64,000 nt of DNA. It comes from Ditylenchus dipsaci (Eukaryota; Nematoda; Chromadorea; Rhabditida; Anguinidae). The notes under the pieces were generated by a model. That model was not told where the DNA came from. It made no database searches and was given only the letters and a program-made list of their open reading frames with translations. The first letter of the stretch is position 1. Every line of letters begins with the position of its first letter. Below are positions 1 to 11,590 of the stretch, one piece after another. The stretch is from positions 1 to 64,000 of the forward strand of contig SADC01000046.1 in the NCBI GenBank assembly GCA_004194705.1, given 5' to 3'. The translations under genes were made by a program, and so were the position numbers.

Positions 1-710
1 GGGGGGGGGGCCCCTTTTTTAGTCGAGTGAACAGGTTCGAACGCCTCTAAAGTATTTCTTATACGCTAAAAACGATAAAAAGTACTTTCCAACAATTTTC
101 TGCATAAAAAGTTCGATTTTTGAAAAAAAATTGGTTACCAAAGGTCAACCGATGCCTTGGTCCCCCAAGCTAATTATACCATAAAGGGTACCTAGATATT
201 TTTAAAAAGACCGAAAAGATGGGATTGAACATATTTTGTTAGCTGGGGCCTACCGCATAAAAAAACTCTGGTATGCATACTGTTTTATGCATCCAGAGTC
301 ACTTTCGAGTGATTTGGGTCTAAGGTATGTGGGTGTGCGCATCTCAACCCCAACCAACCAGCCCCTGCGCCCCTTCGGGGCGCAGGGGCTTGTGGTTAGA
401 GATGCGCGACTCACTTACCTTAGACATAATTCCGAGCAAGACACTTGATCATACATGCATTAGAGACTCTTTTTGCCAAGCTCCAGTGACCAAAACATGG
501 TAGGATACCCTAATATAAGATATTTCACCTTATACACAATATTTACCTTGGGACCAAGGCAATCGGTTACCTTTGGTAACCAAATTTTTTTTAAAAATCG
601 AACTTTTAGTGCGGAAATTGTTGGAAAGTACTTTTTTATCGTTTTTAGCGTATAAGAATTACTTAAAGGCGTTCGAACCGTGTTCACAGTCGACTAAAAA
701 GGGGCCTCCC
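1..710. repeat. Foldback element, TIRs of about 165 bp (5' end at the window edge)
   Basis: Bases 11-176 reappear as a reverse complement at 547-705: the CCCCTTTTTAGTCGA end, the GGTTCGAACGCCT stretch, the TTATACGCTAAAAACGAT stretch and a TTGGTTACC block. The arms enclose a GC hairpin core that also occurs at 30.8 kb and 38.9 kb inside a different element. No reading frame of interest is present. Because the element abuts base 1, its true left end and any target duplication cannot be seen. Confidence 0.8.
318..425. repeat. GC-rich double hairpin core, copy 1
   Basis: This is a near-perfect palindrome. GTCTAAGGTATGTG at the left pairs with the complement of CACTTACCTTAGAC at the right. At its centre is a 29-nt GC stem, 361-389, with a TTCG loop. 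Flanking sequence for about 80 nt on the 236-317 side also matches the other two copies, in inverted orientation. It could be transcribed as a long hairpin. Function unknown. Confidence 0.75.
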
Positions 711-839
711 AAGTGCACAAGTACCTGGTGAACTATTGGGGAGTGGCGAATTGATAGGGTTACAAGAATCGCCGCCTACCTACCGCGATCACCCCACGTC
801 TAAATCACCCCCACTGGTACCACTACCAAGGTGAAGCCA

Positions 840-1190
840 CTACTTGGTACCACCACCTGGAACCGTCACCTGGGTACCACCCACTGAGTACAACTACCCA
901 GGTAACACTTTGTGGGTACCATCACAAAGGTACCCCCAACTTGGTACCAGCACTAAGATAGCACCACCAGGTACCACCATAAAGTACCACCACCAAGGTA
1001 CCACCATCAAAACACCACCACAAAGGTACCTCCACTAAGATACTGCCACCAAGGTAACTCAACCTGTGCACCACTAACATACTACCAAATACTACAATAA
1101 CGACGTACTAATATTACCAAGGTACCACCGCATCACCTTGCGCATCACCTGGGTACCACAACTTGGTTAACATAAACTGAGTACAAGCCA
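840..1190. repeat. Degenerate GGTACC/CACCA-rich repeat tract
   Basis: About fifteen irregularly spaced copies of (A)AGGTACC with intervening CACCACCA runs. Open frames across it are simple-sequence artefacts. Nothing else is visible between 711 and 1490. Confidence 0.6.
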
Positions 1191-1494
1191 ATGAGTACTA
1201 TTAACTGAGTGCTGAAACATAGATACTGCCGTACTGTACTGAAAAAATACAGAACTGAACACTTGGTAATCTAACGTTGTATTTGTTGCCGGACAAAATT
1301 GTGGTAATATAGTTCGAGGTAGACAATCGGAGTAATTCGATGTAATTGAGCTACACCGAGAAAATGTACCCAAAATATATATATGAGCTACAAAACAACA
1401 ACAAAAACAAGTCTGAAATAAAACCTTGGGTTGAAGCAATGGTTTGAAGGGGTAAAATAAGGCCCATTGAAAAACAGGGTGTGAGATTTACAAC

Positions 1495-1720
1495 TAGTGT
1501 GAGATTTGCCCACACCCGCACCCACACCCGCTCCCACACCCACACTCATCATTGTGAACAGGGTGTGAGTGCGGGTGTGGGTCTGAGTGTGAGTGCGGGA
1601 TTTTCAAACGCAATTGTGAACACGAGTGCGGGTGCGGTGTGGGTCTGAGTGTGAGTGCGGGATTTTGAGTGTTCACAATAGAGAGTGTGGGTGTGGGTGC
1701 GAGATTTTGTTTTATTGTGA
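1495..1720. repeat. GTGCGGGTGTGGGT minisatellite with inverted half
   Basis: Bases 1508-1550 are C-rich (CCCACACCCGCACC type) and 1560-1705 are the complementary G-rich form (GAGTGCGGGTGTGGG), so the tract can fold back. The low-complexity frames on both strands are not genes. Confidence 0.7.
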
Positions 1721-2216
1721 ACGTGCCTTAAAAGCCCTGTTTCCAATGAGCGGATTTTCCTTTCACTCTCACTCTCAGTCTGCCTCGCACTCACCCAACA
1801 GGAAAAATTGCTTTCAGTCTTACTTTCACTCTCACTTGCACTCTCACTCTCACTTTCAGTGTACCCAATGAGTTTTTTTGACTCTCACTCTCACTTTCAG
1901 TGTATCCAAAGACTTTTTTCAGTCTCACTCACAAATTTCGGGAAGGAGAGAGATGTGCCATTTGAGATTGTGTCGAATCAAATTATGCCTTTTTGGTTTG
2001 TGCCCCTGCAGTTTTGTGCCCTTTTCAAATTGTGCCAATTCAATTTGTGCCTCTTCTGTTTGTGCCAATTTCAAATTGTGCCTATGTATTTTGTATCACA
2101 TTTTGACTAATTTTAGCTATCAAAATAACGTAATTATTTCCCAGAAGGCTCCCATTCAAAATCGTCCATGACCAGCACTTTGGGTCAAGCGATCACTTCA
2201 CAGTTGCGCACAACAC

Positions 2217-2445
2217 AAAAATTTTTTTCACGTTTTCCATGTTCCAAAACCTGTTTTTTGGACTAACTCAGGCATGCTGAAGATGGTTTGACAGTAGCAA
2301 AATAACATTTTCTCGGGTATTTTTGAGTTTAGCTAATAATTGATTTTACAAATTCTTCAGCATGCCTGAGTTAGTCCAAAACAGGTTTTGGAACATGGAA
2401 AACGTAAAAAAAATTTCGATCCAAGTGGACGACCACTTGGTTTCG
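2217..2445. repeat. AAGTGGTC-family foldback MITE, 5'-degraded copy
   Basis: A palindrome around CATGCTGAAGATGGTTTGAC, ending GATCCAAGTGGACGACCAC. It is the same family as the copies at 2595, 11591, 15651 and 25667. The left terminus is lost. Confidence 0.6.
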
Positions 2446-2594
2446 TTGTACCCGGGTGGTAGTACCCAGGTTGGGGGACTCAGGTAGTGCAGTGGTACCC
2501 GGGTAGTGATGTTCTTGTCTTGTAAAGGGCTTTTAAAATTTAAAACTGTTTTTCTATGATCCAACCTCAGTTCTACTGGATAATCCATGCACCA

Positions 2595-2926
2595 ACCAAA
2601 CCCAGTGGTCGACACTTGGATCAAAAATTTTTTTTACGTTTTTCATGTTCCGAAACCTGTTTCTGGACTGATTCGGGCACGCTGAAGATGGTTTGACAGT
2701 AGTGAAATCACGTTTTATCGAGAAAGTTTTGAGTTTTAGGCAATAATTGATTTTACCAAAATCAATTATTGCCTAAAACTCAAAAAATACTGAGAAAACG
2801 GCCTTTTACCACTGTCAAACCATCTTCAGCGTCCCCGAATCGATCCAGAAACAGGTTTCGGAACGCGAAAAAAGTAAAAAAAATTTTGATCCAAGTGGTC
2901 GACCACTTGGTTTGGTTGCTTCAGAC
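2595..2926. repeat. AAGTGGTC-family foldback MITE
   Basis: Arms of about 140 bp: CAGTGGTCGACACTTGGATC at the left and GATCCAAGTGGTCGACCAC at the right, with CTGAAGATGGTTTGACAGT repeated inverted inside. Five members are recognisable in the window, so this is an abundant non-autonomous family. Confidence 0.75.
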
Positions 2927-3262
2927 TAAAAATAGAATGAGGCTTGACTTGCCTAGGTAGGTTTATGTGAAGAAACATACCAGGAGATACAAAGAGAGAA
3001 ATATAAATAAATAAAAAAATGAAAAAATTCACTCTCAGTCTGCTCTCACTCTCACTCTCAGTCTTTTCAGTTTCAAGTCTTATAAAAGTTGCCATTCACT
3101 CTCACTCTCAGTCTGTCTTTCACTCTCACTCTCACATTGGGTACACACTGAGAGTGAAAGTGAGAGTGAAAGGCAGAGTGGGAGTGAGAGTGAAAGGTTT
3201 GTGTGTTTCCATGAAGAGTGAGAGTGAAAGGAAAATCCGCTCATTGGAAACAAGCCTTAAGA

Positions 3263-4338
3263 GTCTTAAATCGGTCTATTCAAATCATTCGCAATATAAG
3301 TTGTACCCTCCTTTGAATAAAAATTTCGTGCCGAGACAAATTGTTGTGGATCAATTCACTGTGAATCAATTCCCATGCAGATCAATTCACTTGTGGATAA
3401 ATTGGCCTCGGATCAATTCGCCTAACGCCGTCAAAATTGTACATTTACTACATCTCATTTCAGGTATAAATTTAAATATAATTTTAAACAGGGATCACCT
3501 CCAACAGGATTACACAAAGGATTGCAGGCAAGTATTTCTTTGGTCTGAACAATAGTTTAAGTGGATATTTTTTCAAATTCTATTCTACCCCATAAGCAGT
3601 GTGTGCGTCTAGACGGGTTCTCCCTAAAAAGAGAGCTCGTTTAAGCCTAAGCCTTCCTTCCCCTAAGGGGATCCATCAGGGTGTGCTCGGGTCTTTGGAC
3701 TAGGCCCTACTGGGTCTCACATTCGACTTTACGAGCAGAGAATACACTTCTTGGCAACAAGAACTTTTTTCTGCTCGATTACGTACACCGCCTGTCTTTC
3801 TTTGAGCTGTTGAACGCTATATCCTGTGGATTGGCAGCACATTCGACCTCTGCAGGAGCTTTTCCGTCTAGCGTTCGACGGCTGATGCGATTAGCCACTC
3901 GGTAGTCATGTGAAGCGGTGGGCTGATTACTGCAGAGGTTCGAAATATAAGAAGGGCCTGAAAAAGTTTATGGGTAAAAAAAAGCACTGACTCACTTAGA
4001 TACCTTTGGCGTTTGTTCGCTACGGGTGACCGGGTCAGTGCGACAATTTAAAAATATTCAAAGTTTATTAGAACATGTTACATGGCCATTTTTAATACTA
4101 AATTTTCAGGTATCCTTCTGCTTTGTGTCTCTGTTCCGCCGGATTAAAGCAATTATGATGGTGAAAAAACCTTAAATAACATATAGGAATTAGCTTTTAT
4201 TGCCGTTAGTGCTATTTTTTTAACATTTTCAAGTCCTTTCATTTTCGGTGTTTTTGCGCACAATACGGGATCGCAAAATAGACAATTAATATTTGAAAAT
4301 ATGCCTATTTGCTCTAAAGAGGCACATTGTAGGGTATA
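3263..4338. other. No gene recognised
   Basis: A slightly more GC-rich stretch (3600-3960) opens a short frame at 3681-3905 that I could not match to any family. The GCACTGAC/GTCAGTGC pair at 3984-4040 forms a small hairpin. Nothing else can be supported. Confidence 0.4.
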
Positions 4339-4681
4339 CAGTCAACCTTCGATAGTGCGTCCCCAAAAAGTTCGTTCCCCAGCTGGGTCCGACACTTTTT
4401 AATTAGCCCAGTTTTTAAAAGGTTTCATCGGTTCTCATTCGTCAGTCTAGTCCAAATATCGCAAGGATTCGGATTTTGCTATCGTTTTCAATGAATGATA
4501 TAGTTTCGCCATTTTGACCCGCAACCTTCGATAGTAAACGATCGAAAAAATCCGAATCCTTGCGATATTTGGGACTAGACTGACGAATCAGAACCGATGA
4601 AACACTTTAAAAACTGGGCTAAAAAAGTGTCGGACCCGGGGAACGAACTTTTTGGGGGTAAGTACTATCGAAGGTTAACTG
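4339..4681. mobile_element. Mariner/Tc1-type MITE with TA target duplication
   Basis: The TIR CAGTCAACCTTCGATAGTGC at the left is mirrored by ACTATCGAAGGTTAACTG at the right, each bordered by TA. The whole 343 bp is a palindrome without coding capacity. CAGT termini and a TA duplication are established hallmarks of the Tc1/mariner superfamily. Confidence 0.75.
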
Positions 4682-4699
4682 TATTACCAAAAATATATA

Positions 4700-5080
4700 C
4701 AGTCAAACCCGATTTAGTGCGACCTCGAGTTCGATGGACTTGGTCGAAAGTCTTTGAAAGTCTCGAAAGTGGAACCCGTTTTAGTGTGAACCTCGATATA
4801 CAGTCAAACCTGGGTTATCCGACACCCCCGAAAGTTCATTCCAGCCTTGGGTCCGACACTTTTTTTAACCCAATTTTCTAAATATTTTATCGATTCTGTT
4901 ATGACAGTATAGTCGGGAATATCGCCAGAATTCCGATTTTGCCGATCGTTTTTAAAAATCCTGCAAATTCATCATCAAAAAAGCAAAACCTCGTTTATCC
5001 GACACTCTTTTTCGAAAAAGGTTTGACTGTAGTGCGAATTTTTCCAGTCCCTAGGGTCGCACTAAACCGGTGTTTGACTG
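4700..5080. mobile_element. Mariner-type MITE, host of a nested MITE
   Basis: Ends CAGTCAAACCCGATTTAGTG and GGTCGCACTAAACCGG...GTTTGACTG, flanked by TA. A second MITE (4801-5029) sits inside it, so this one is older. Confidence 0.7.
4801..5029. mobile_element. Nested mariner-type MITE
   Basis: CAGTCAAACCTGGGTTATCC at the left and GGTTTGACTG at the right, flanked by TA on both sides. A further CGTTTATCCGACACTC block is the inverted counterpart of GGTTATCCGACACCC. It lies wholly within the 4700-5080 element. Confidence 0.7.
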
Positions 5081-5741
5081 TACTCTTTTATCCAGTTTAT
5101 CTCATATTGCCTTTTGCTCTCTTAGTACTCAAAATTAAGAAAATTATTTTAGAAAAGGTTGCCCTAAGAAGTTGAATTTTAGCGTTCCGGTAAGATATCC
5201 GGCATAAGTTTACAGAAATCGGAAGAAAATCGGTCTTGAACATATCATGCGTTTTGTTGGTCAACTTTTTTGTCAACCCTGCTTAGGGCTAATGCGCAGC
5301 ATGAACTTTCGGATTTGTGAGGCTAACAAATTCACTCTTTTTATTTTCTACTCAAAATCTGTTGTTGTCTAAGAAAGAGTCTTATAACGATAGTTTCATA
5401 TCGTACGCGGCGTGGTTAAATTTTTTCTCTTAATTGATCTAAGTCTATGATACTTGTTGATTTCTTTTAGTTGTTTCTTCAAAAAAAATATTTCCCGTAA
5501 TGTGATGGACCAAGTTTCCTAAATGTTAATTATTATTCTTCATTGGTTTTATTCCAAAAAAGTAGTTTTTATATAAGCATGGTTAACCTCATTTCGAAAC
5601 GCAGAATTTTCTCTGTGGATTATTGACTGTTCCCTAATGTTCGATAAGTGAATCATCTAAGAAATTGCCTTTTTTGTGAAATATCTTACCATTTCAAGTG
5701 ATTTTGACCACTTTGCAGAAGAAGTCTGCATCAGAACAAAT
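5081..5741. other. 5' flank of Rab10, no motif certain
   Basis: AT-rich sequence with no repeat pairing and no ORF. A possible 3' splice site (TTTGCAG at 5711-5717) lies 24 nt before the Rab10 ATG and could serve a 5'-UTR intron or a spliced leader. No TATA box can be assigned. Confidence 0.3.
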
Positions 5742-8412
5742 ATGGCGAAAAGCAGTACGACTTGCTCTTCAAATTATTGCTGATAGGTGACAGTGGAGTT
5801 GGCAAGACTTGCGTTCTTTATCGATTCAGTGATGACGCCTTCAACGCAACTTTTATCTCGACCATCGGTGGGATTTCGGATTACATTTGTTAGTTTTCAA
5901 TATTTATTGGTAATTGGTGTTTTTCAGGAATCGACTTCAAAATCAAGACTATCGAGCTTAAAGGAAAGAAAATCAAGCTTCAGATTTGGTATGTTTTCTA
6001 GTTTCCTGTTTTTTTTTTAATTTATCCTTTTTTCCTTAGGGATACTGCCGGACAGGAGAGATTCCATACGATCACAACTTCTTATTACGAGGTGCCATGG
6101 GAATAATGCTGGTCTACGGTTGGTCTTTTTTTGCTCCTATTATTTATTTATGCTCCCATTATTTACCTCATTTATTTAAGACATTACAAATGCCAAGAGC
6201 TTCGATAATATTGCCAAGTGGTTGAGAAACATTGATGAGCATGCCTCAGAAGAAGTGGTCAAGATGCTGCTCGGGAACAAGTGTGATATGTCTGATCGCC
6301 GAGTGGTTTCCAAAGAGCGTGGTGAAAGGATTGCCATCGACCACCAAGTTCGCTTCCTTGAAACTTCCGCAAAGGCAAATATCAACATTGACAAAGCGTT
6401 CTACGACCTAGCTGAAGCCATCCTCGACAGAGTAAGTTACTACTCTTTTTTCTCTTTCTCTATAACCCCTCAGTCATCTTACTTTTCGAAATCTGTCGTG
6501 TCATTGACACACCACATCTAACTTCATGATTTTGCTTGTAATTACACCAATCTATCTTTATTTTTATTTAACATGTTTATCAAGTTTATTCATCCTAATC
6601 AAAGGGCATAGGGGCAGTGATGGCAATTTGAATCGTTTTCGTAATTTGAAACTTTGCGGGAAAAATGGCTGTGATTCAAATTACGTTCAAATTTATTTGG
6701 TCAAAATAAATTTGAATCACTGATAATTTGAATCATTGCCCTTTTAGTGATTCAAATTTATTTGTCTAATTTAAATCACAGCTAATTTGATTTCTCGACA
6801 CGAAATCAATTGTTTTGAAAAGATTTTGTGTGAAATACAAGGTGGCCAAAGACCAGATGGCTCAGGACCTGCTCCGGAATGGCCCACAGGCCAAAATTTT
6901 TGGTTTTTTCGGGGGGTCGTCTGGGGGGAAATAAGGTTTTTGCGAAAAAGCGATTGGGCGGATCAGATTTCCAGTCCGATCGGTAAATCGCTCGGAATTT
7001 CACCCTGAAGCACTGAAAACTACCAAACCTGATATTCTGAGCGATTTTACCGATCGGACTGGAAATCTGATCCGCCCAATCGCTTTTTCGCAAAAACTTC
7101 ACTTCCCCCCAGGCGACCCCCGAAAAAACCAAAAATTTTGGCCTGTCGGCCATTCCGGAGTGGGTCCTGAGCCATCTGGTCTTTGGCCACCTTGAATTTC
7201 ACACAAATTTTTTTCAAAATAATTGATTCAAGAATCAAATTAGCTGTGATTTCAATTAGACAAATAAATTTGAATCACTAAAAGCGATGATTCAAATTAG
7301 CAGTGATTCAAATTACACCAAAAAAAATATTTTAATTTGAATATAGCTTATTTTGAATCGTGACAAAAGCGCGAAATCGCGTTTTTAATTTGAATCATTG
7401 ATTCAAATTGCCATCACTGCATAGGGGCGTTTGGCGATTTTTGTCGCATTTTTGTAATTCGCGCCTAATTTGGCATTCTGTTTTTCTTATTTTCAGCAAT
7501 TTTTTAAACTTAGGTTTAGGATTCGGAGATGCCAGAGCACGTTAGCAGCACTAAAATGTGTGTTCCTATCTGTATAAACGAAAATTATAAAAATTCGGCA
7601 AACACCGCCAAACGTCTACCCCCGATGAAAATTGATAAATAGTTTTTCGATTTATTTAAATTTGGGCTCATTTTGATTCGAGTCCTCGAAAGTCTAAATT
7701 TTATCAGAAAATTGCTGAATCCCACCAACAAGCTTTGTATCGCCATTCTTCTATCAACCTTCTTTTCATATTTCTTGCACCAGTATGTAGCTCTAGATCT
7801 TGTCTTTCTATCTTGCTATTGAACGGTACTGAAAGAATTTGGGAAGTGAGAGACTTAGAAGTTTTAAAGAAACCGAAGTCTTTTTTCAACTTGTACGTCT
7901 CTGCATTCCCCAAACCATTTAATAAAAATCGGTTACGTGTAATTAAGTCAAGATCCAAAGCTATATGCTAGAGCAAAACAGATTCATACAATCTTAAACC
8001 ACAAAAGGTCCAGTGATTACTCAGATTATTTTTTTAACTCTTTGGTTACAGTGAGAGGTCGAAGTCGAAATAAGGTGGTGCCTAGAAATCGTCATTTTAT
8101 TTTTCCAAGTGCAAATCTGATATAGGAGACCACCCATAATTAGTATATGGTTAAGGCGGGTTTCGTATATCAGATTTGCATTGGGACAAATAAATTAACG
8201 ATTTCTAGGCGGCACTTTATTTCGACTTCGACTTCTCACTGTGACCAGGGTAATTGGCAGTGGGTTCTATTTCTTTTACACCATCCTCTATCCTCAAGTA
8301 TGCCCGGTTAATAAATATATCTAAATTACAGATGCCAAGTCAGAGTGTGACCGATCACACCAGAGTTCGTCCACTTGATCACGATCATTCTACGAAGTCT
8401 AGCTGCTGCTGA
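5742..8412 (+). CDS. Rab10: Rab10 small GTPase
   Basis: A prenylated vesicle-traffic GTPase of the Rab8/10/13 group. Exons: 5742-5867, 5928-5988, 6040-6118, 6181-6431, 8332-8412, about 199 aa, the usual Rab10 length. Visible in order: P-loop GDSGVGKT (residues 16-23), effector region FISTIGIDFKI, switch [23 protein letters not shown] (G4), ETSAKA (G5) and a terminal Cys-Cys for double geranylgeranylation. FHTITTSYY and [10 protein letters not shown] separate Rab10 from Rab8. Two single bases are missing in homopolymers, after MAK in exon 1 (about 5751) and in the RGAMG codon run of exon 3 (about 6088). Restoring length by one base each brings every exon into phase, so I read these as consensus errors. 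The last intron (1.9 kb) contains two foldback elements. Splice junctions are all GT-AG. Confidence 0.95.
6615..7419. mobile_element. hAT-like foldback element with 8-bp TSD and tandem-repeat arms
   Basis: Ends CAGTGATGGCAATTTGAATC and GATTCAAATTGCCATCACTG, bordered on both sides by the identical octamer CATAGGGG (6607-6614 and 7420-7427). The arms are runs of an AATTTGAATCA-type unit. The inner 380 bp (about 6820-7200) is a separate palindrome resembling the core of the 9408-10073 element. No transposase is encoded. It is inserted in the last Rab10 intron. An 8-bp duplication and CAGTG-type ends are usual for hAT elements. Confidence 0.85.
8044..8246. repeat. Foldback MITE in the Rab10 intron
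   Basis: GTTACAGTGAGAGGTCGAAG at the left mirrors CTTCGACTTCTCACTGTGAC at the right. The arms are about 90 bp and also pair through CTAGAAATCGT/ACGATTTCTAG. The target duplication is unclear. Confidence 0.7.
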
Positions 8413-8817
8413 ATATGAAAGATTTGACTTGCTGAATATGATGTGTATTTGCTTGCTATTACCGTGGACTTTTGTTTCAAGTAAATTGATTGAGAGAAAA
8501 TTTGTTCTTCTAGTGATCAATTTTCATTGTGTTTTTGCACTTTGTCGACTGAAAACGTTTTTCTTTCAAGTCGGGTGTCACCAAGAATTATATTTTTACA
8601 AGTTCACATTTTCGTGTAAATTTCTCGCGGCCGTCCTGCCCTCTTTTATCCCAAATCACTGAAAATCATTGTTCCCATAATTTAGCGGAAAAAGAATGTC
8701 TGTAAAAACGATTGTGTGCGCTGATTTGTAGAAGAAAGCTTGTATGATAAAACAAATTTATTTTTTCAACTTTTAGCAAACAGCAAAAGCAATTAATAAT
8801 TATTTTCAATGCATTTT

Positions 8818-8823
8818 AATAAA
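8818..8823 (+). terminator. Polyadenylation signal AATAAA, Rab10
   Basis: First AATAAA downstream of the Rab10 stop, giving a 3' UTR of about 0.4 kb. Inference from position only. Confidence 0.45.
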
Positions 8824-9398
8824 GACTGCTAAATCCCAGAGGTTTTACCGAAGCATCAGCTGTACAGTGTTGGCCAGTTAAAAACTATGTGATATGTGGA
8901 AAAAATTGCGATTACTCATCTAACAGCCCTGAACTTTAGTAATCTTTCTTGGTAATATAGGCCTCTCAATTGCGCTGATGTCGTAGTATTTTGCTGATTT
9001 TAGACCCGAAAGTGCTAATGATTTTGCGTATTTAAGAATACAATGAGGTGCTCGGAGCTAAAATTTTTAAAATAAAATAGATTGTGATAATAATGTCTTA
9101 TAAGGGAACTCATGAACTTGTTTTTAACTCACCCAAGGGAGTTTGGTCATATTGGATAGTCAGTGTGTGACTTAAAATCAAATGTGTTGAGATCTCGGAC
9201 TCATAGGCCAAAAATTTTGAATCAGAAGGCCAGTAAAGCTTTGAAAAAGGTTACAGGCTCGAATAATACTGGGTACACACCTTATTTTTATTCACTTTAT
9301 TCGCAAGTTTGTGTCACACAAATTGTGTGTCAAAATGATTCTCAGGCTAATAACTATCCACAAAATTATTAGAACAAGGAAAATTAAAAAATTAGAGT
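8824..9398. other. No gene recognised
   Basis: AT-rich interval between Rab10 and the duplicated block. A short frame at 9163-9372 has no recognisable features. Confidence 0.4.
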
Positions 9399-9407
9399 AA
9401 ACAAATA

Positions 9408-10073
9408 GGGTGGTATTTTATTTTGCCCCTAATTACTGAAAAATGCCCCTAATTACTGAAAAATGCCCCCTAATTACTGAAAAATGCCCCCTAATTACTG
9501 AAAAATGCCCCTAATTTTCTCTCTCATCGTTTTCAGTCAAAATTTCGCGGGAATTTGAATTTTTTAGTCAAAAAATAACTTGGATTGGTCAGAATCCCAC
9601 TCCGGAATGGCCAGAAGCCCCTGAGAGTTGGTTTTTGGGCGTTTACTAATGGGCGAGTAAACTTTCTGCGAAAATTCGATTGAGCACATCAGAATTCTAA
9701 TCCGATCTGCTGAATCATTCAGAACTCCAGGTTATGGTGGTTTTGAGTAGTTCCGGATGAAATTCTGAGTGATTCAGCCGATCGGATTGGAATTCTGATG
9801 TGCTCAATTTAAAGTAAACCCCAAAAAACCAACTTTCAGGGGCTTCTGGCCATTCGGAGTGGGATTCTGACCAGTCCAAGTTATTTTTTGACTAAAAATT
9901 TTAAATTCCCGCGAAATTTTGACTGAAAACGATGAGAGAGAAAAATTAGGGGGCATTTTTCAGCGAATTAGGGGGCATTTTTCAGCAATTAGGGGCAATT
10001 CAACTTAGGGCGCATTTTTCCCAAAATTAGGGGGCATTTTTCAGCAATTAGTGGGCAGAACTAAATATTACCC
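9408..10073. mobile_element. MULE-like foldback element with 9-bp TSD and 21-bp repeat arms, copy 1
   Basis: Bounded by the 9-bp direct repeat AAACAAATA (9399-9407 and 10074-10082). Ends GGGTGGTATTTTATTTTGCCC and GGGCAGAACTAAATATTACCC. The left arm is about five tandem copies of TGCCCCCTAATTACTGAAAA and the right arm carries the inverted form. The core (about 9575-9890) is palindromic. A 9-bp duplication is typical of Mutator-like elements. No coding capacity. Confidence 0.85.
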
Positions 10074-10082
10074 AAACAAATA

Positions 10083-10289
10083 AGGTGTGCAACCAGCAGT
10101 AATTGAACATGTGACCCCGAAAGCCATCTTCAAAATTCATAAATGCCTTGATCCCCGCTGTGGTTTTTCAATTCTTTTTGCTTATGGGCCTGAGATATCA
10201 ATAGATTTGATTCAAAGGGGAGGAAACTTTATATGCGCATCGCCTAGGTCACGGGTTCGACTACCATTAGCTGCACACCTTATTTTTCC
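10083..10289. repeat. Foldback with tRNA-like (B-box) termini
   Basis: Left end AAGGTGTGCAACCAGCAGTA followed by TTGAACATGTGACC. The right end mirrors it, with GGTCACGGGTTCGACTACC then TTAGCTGCACACCTT. GGTTCGA(N)NCC is the internal pol III B box of tRNAs, so the arms look tRNA-derived. An inverted copy lies at about 13240-13450 and a direct one at about 14150-14355. Confidence 0.6.
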
Positions 10290-11590
10290 CCTTTTATTTA
10301 CAAGTTTAGTGTCAAAATAATCCTCACACTCTTGGCTATCCAAAAAATTATCAGCACAGGCTTTCACACCTAGTAAAGCTTATTTATAGGTTAAAATAGG
10401 GTAAATTTCCGAAAATCTATGGGTTTTGGGGTTTTGCTGTGATCGGTTTAATTGACATTTTCTGACTTTTATCAACAAGTCACACGTTTCATATACCGAA
10501 GTGTAGCTTAGATTCTAGGCTTCCGTTTAAGCTATTATACATAGCAAAAGGTAATACTTTGTCATAGTTAAAATAAAAAGACACTTAACAATGTGTAATT
10601 CCATGCCATCCTTTATTTTGATAATCATTTGCATAAAATACAAAAATTAGGACATTTGGTGAAAGTAAAACAGTGCTGCAAGTAGTTGCAAATAGTTAAA
10701 ACGGCACACCTAGAATACAAGAGAAATTTTTAAGGAAACAATTGATTATAGCAAAAAGTCCTTATAGAAACAATTGAATATAGCAAAAAGTCTTTATGGG
10801 AAAATAGTTTCGAAAAAAAATAGTTATTGTGAAAAAGATTTCATGACAAATAGTTCTGGGAATAATCGGTTGCGTTTTCGTTTTGCTTTTGACGCTTTTT
10901 GGCTTCTTTTTTGTTGCCAATATTCTTTTCGTGTTCTCTGAATTATCGTTTATTGATTTAGTTTTTTTGGTAAAGGCACATTTGGTAAAAAATTTTTTGG
11001 TAAAAGCACATTTGCTAAATTTTCTTTTGCTAAGGCACTTTGTAGTTGTTTTTGTGTCAAAGACCTTCTTATTCCAACTTTTTCGTCTTTTTCCCTTTCT
11101 TTCTCCTGGTTTCTATATATATATATCCTCCCAGTAAAATTTTTCTTAATTATACTCATTTTTTCTAACTTAAAATTATGTGTTAGATTAGGTTGTTAGG
11201 ACCAAAATCAATATTTCACCTACGCAAACCCCAAAACGTGCGGTGGATCCCTCCTGGTCAGGTGGATGTCCACCTGGGTGACCTACGAAATTAAAATTTT
11301 TTTAGAATAAAAAATAAACCATTTTTTCTTACTTAAAATTGTGTTAGGAATTCGGCTTGTTAAGACCAAAAGTGCGATTTTACTTATCCAACTCCAAACC
11401 TGGGGTGGCTACCACCTGGACAGGTTGATATCCAGGTAACTCCAGGGTAGGGGTGAATTCACCCAAATGACCTGAAAAGTCAAACGCCTGTTTTTTGAAA
11501 AAAATAAAAAAAAGGTATGCGCTCAGGTGGATTCGAACCAGCGACCTAAATCAACCCTTAGAATTACTAACAACCCCATCATGCAGTGTG

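Larger units (their letters stand above)
1738..3262. repeat. Foldback element with CACTCT-repeat arms
   Basis: The left arm starts GTTTCCAATGAGCGGATTTT and runs into CACTCTCACTCTCAGTCT repeats to about 1925. The right arm (about 3030-3262) is its reverse complement and ends AAATCCGCTCATTGGAAAC. The interior holds an imperfect tandem GTTTGTGCC/AATTTGTGCC tract (1990-2090) and two MITEs of the AAGTGGTC family. Confidence 0.8.

Noticed and set aside
318..425. Spliced-leader RNA gene (AAGGTAAGTG edge plus stem-loops)
   Set aside because: No Sm-site-like AATTTTTGG follows, the copies are dispersed inside transposon-like palindromes instead of arrayed, and neither edge sequence is seen at gene 5' ends.
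1494..1871. Long overlapping His/Ser-rich reading frames on both strands
   Set aside because: They translate CACTCT and GTGCGGGT microsatellites; composition is explained by the repeat and no start context or conserved residue is seen.
7519..7561. Possible extra Rab10 exon beginning [13 protein letters not shown] after a TTTAG
   Set aside because: The terminal exon at 8332 already gives 199 aa with a Cys-Cys end in phase; adding this one needs a weak donor and makes the protein longer than the family norm. Kept only as a remote alternative.
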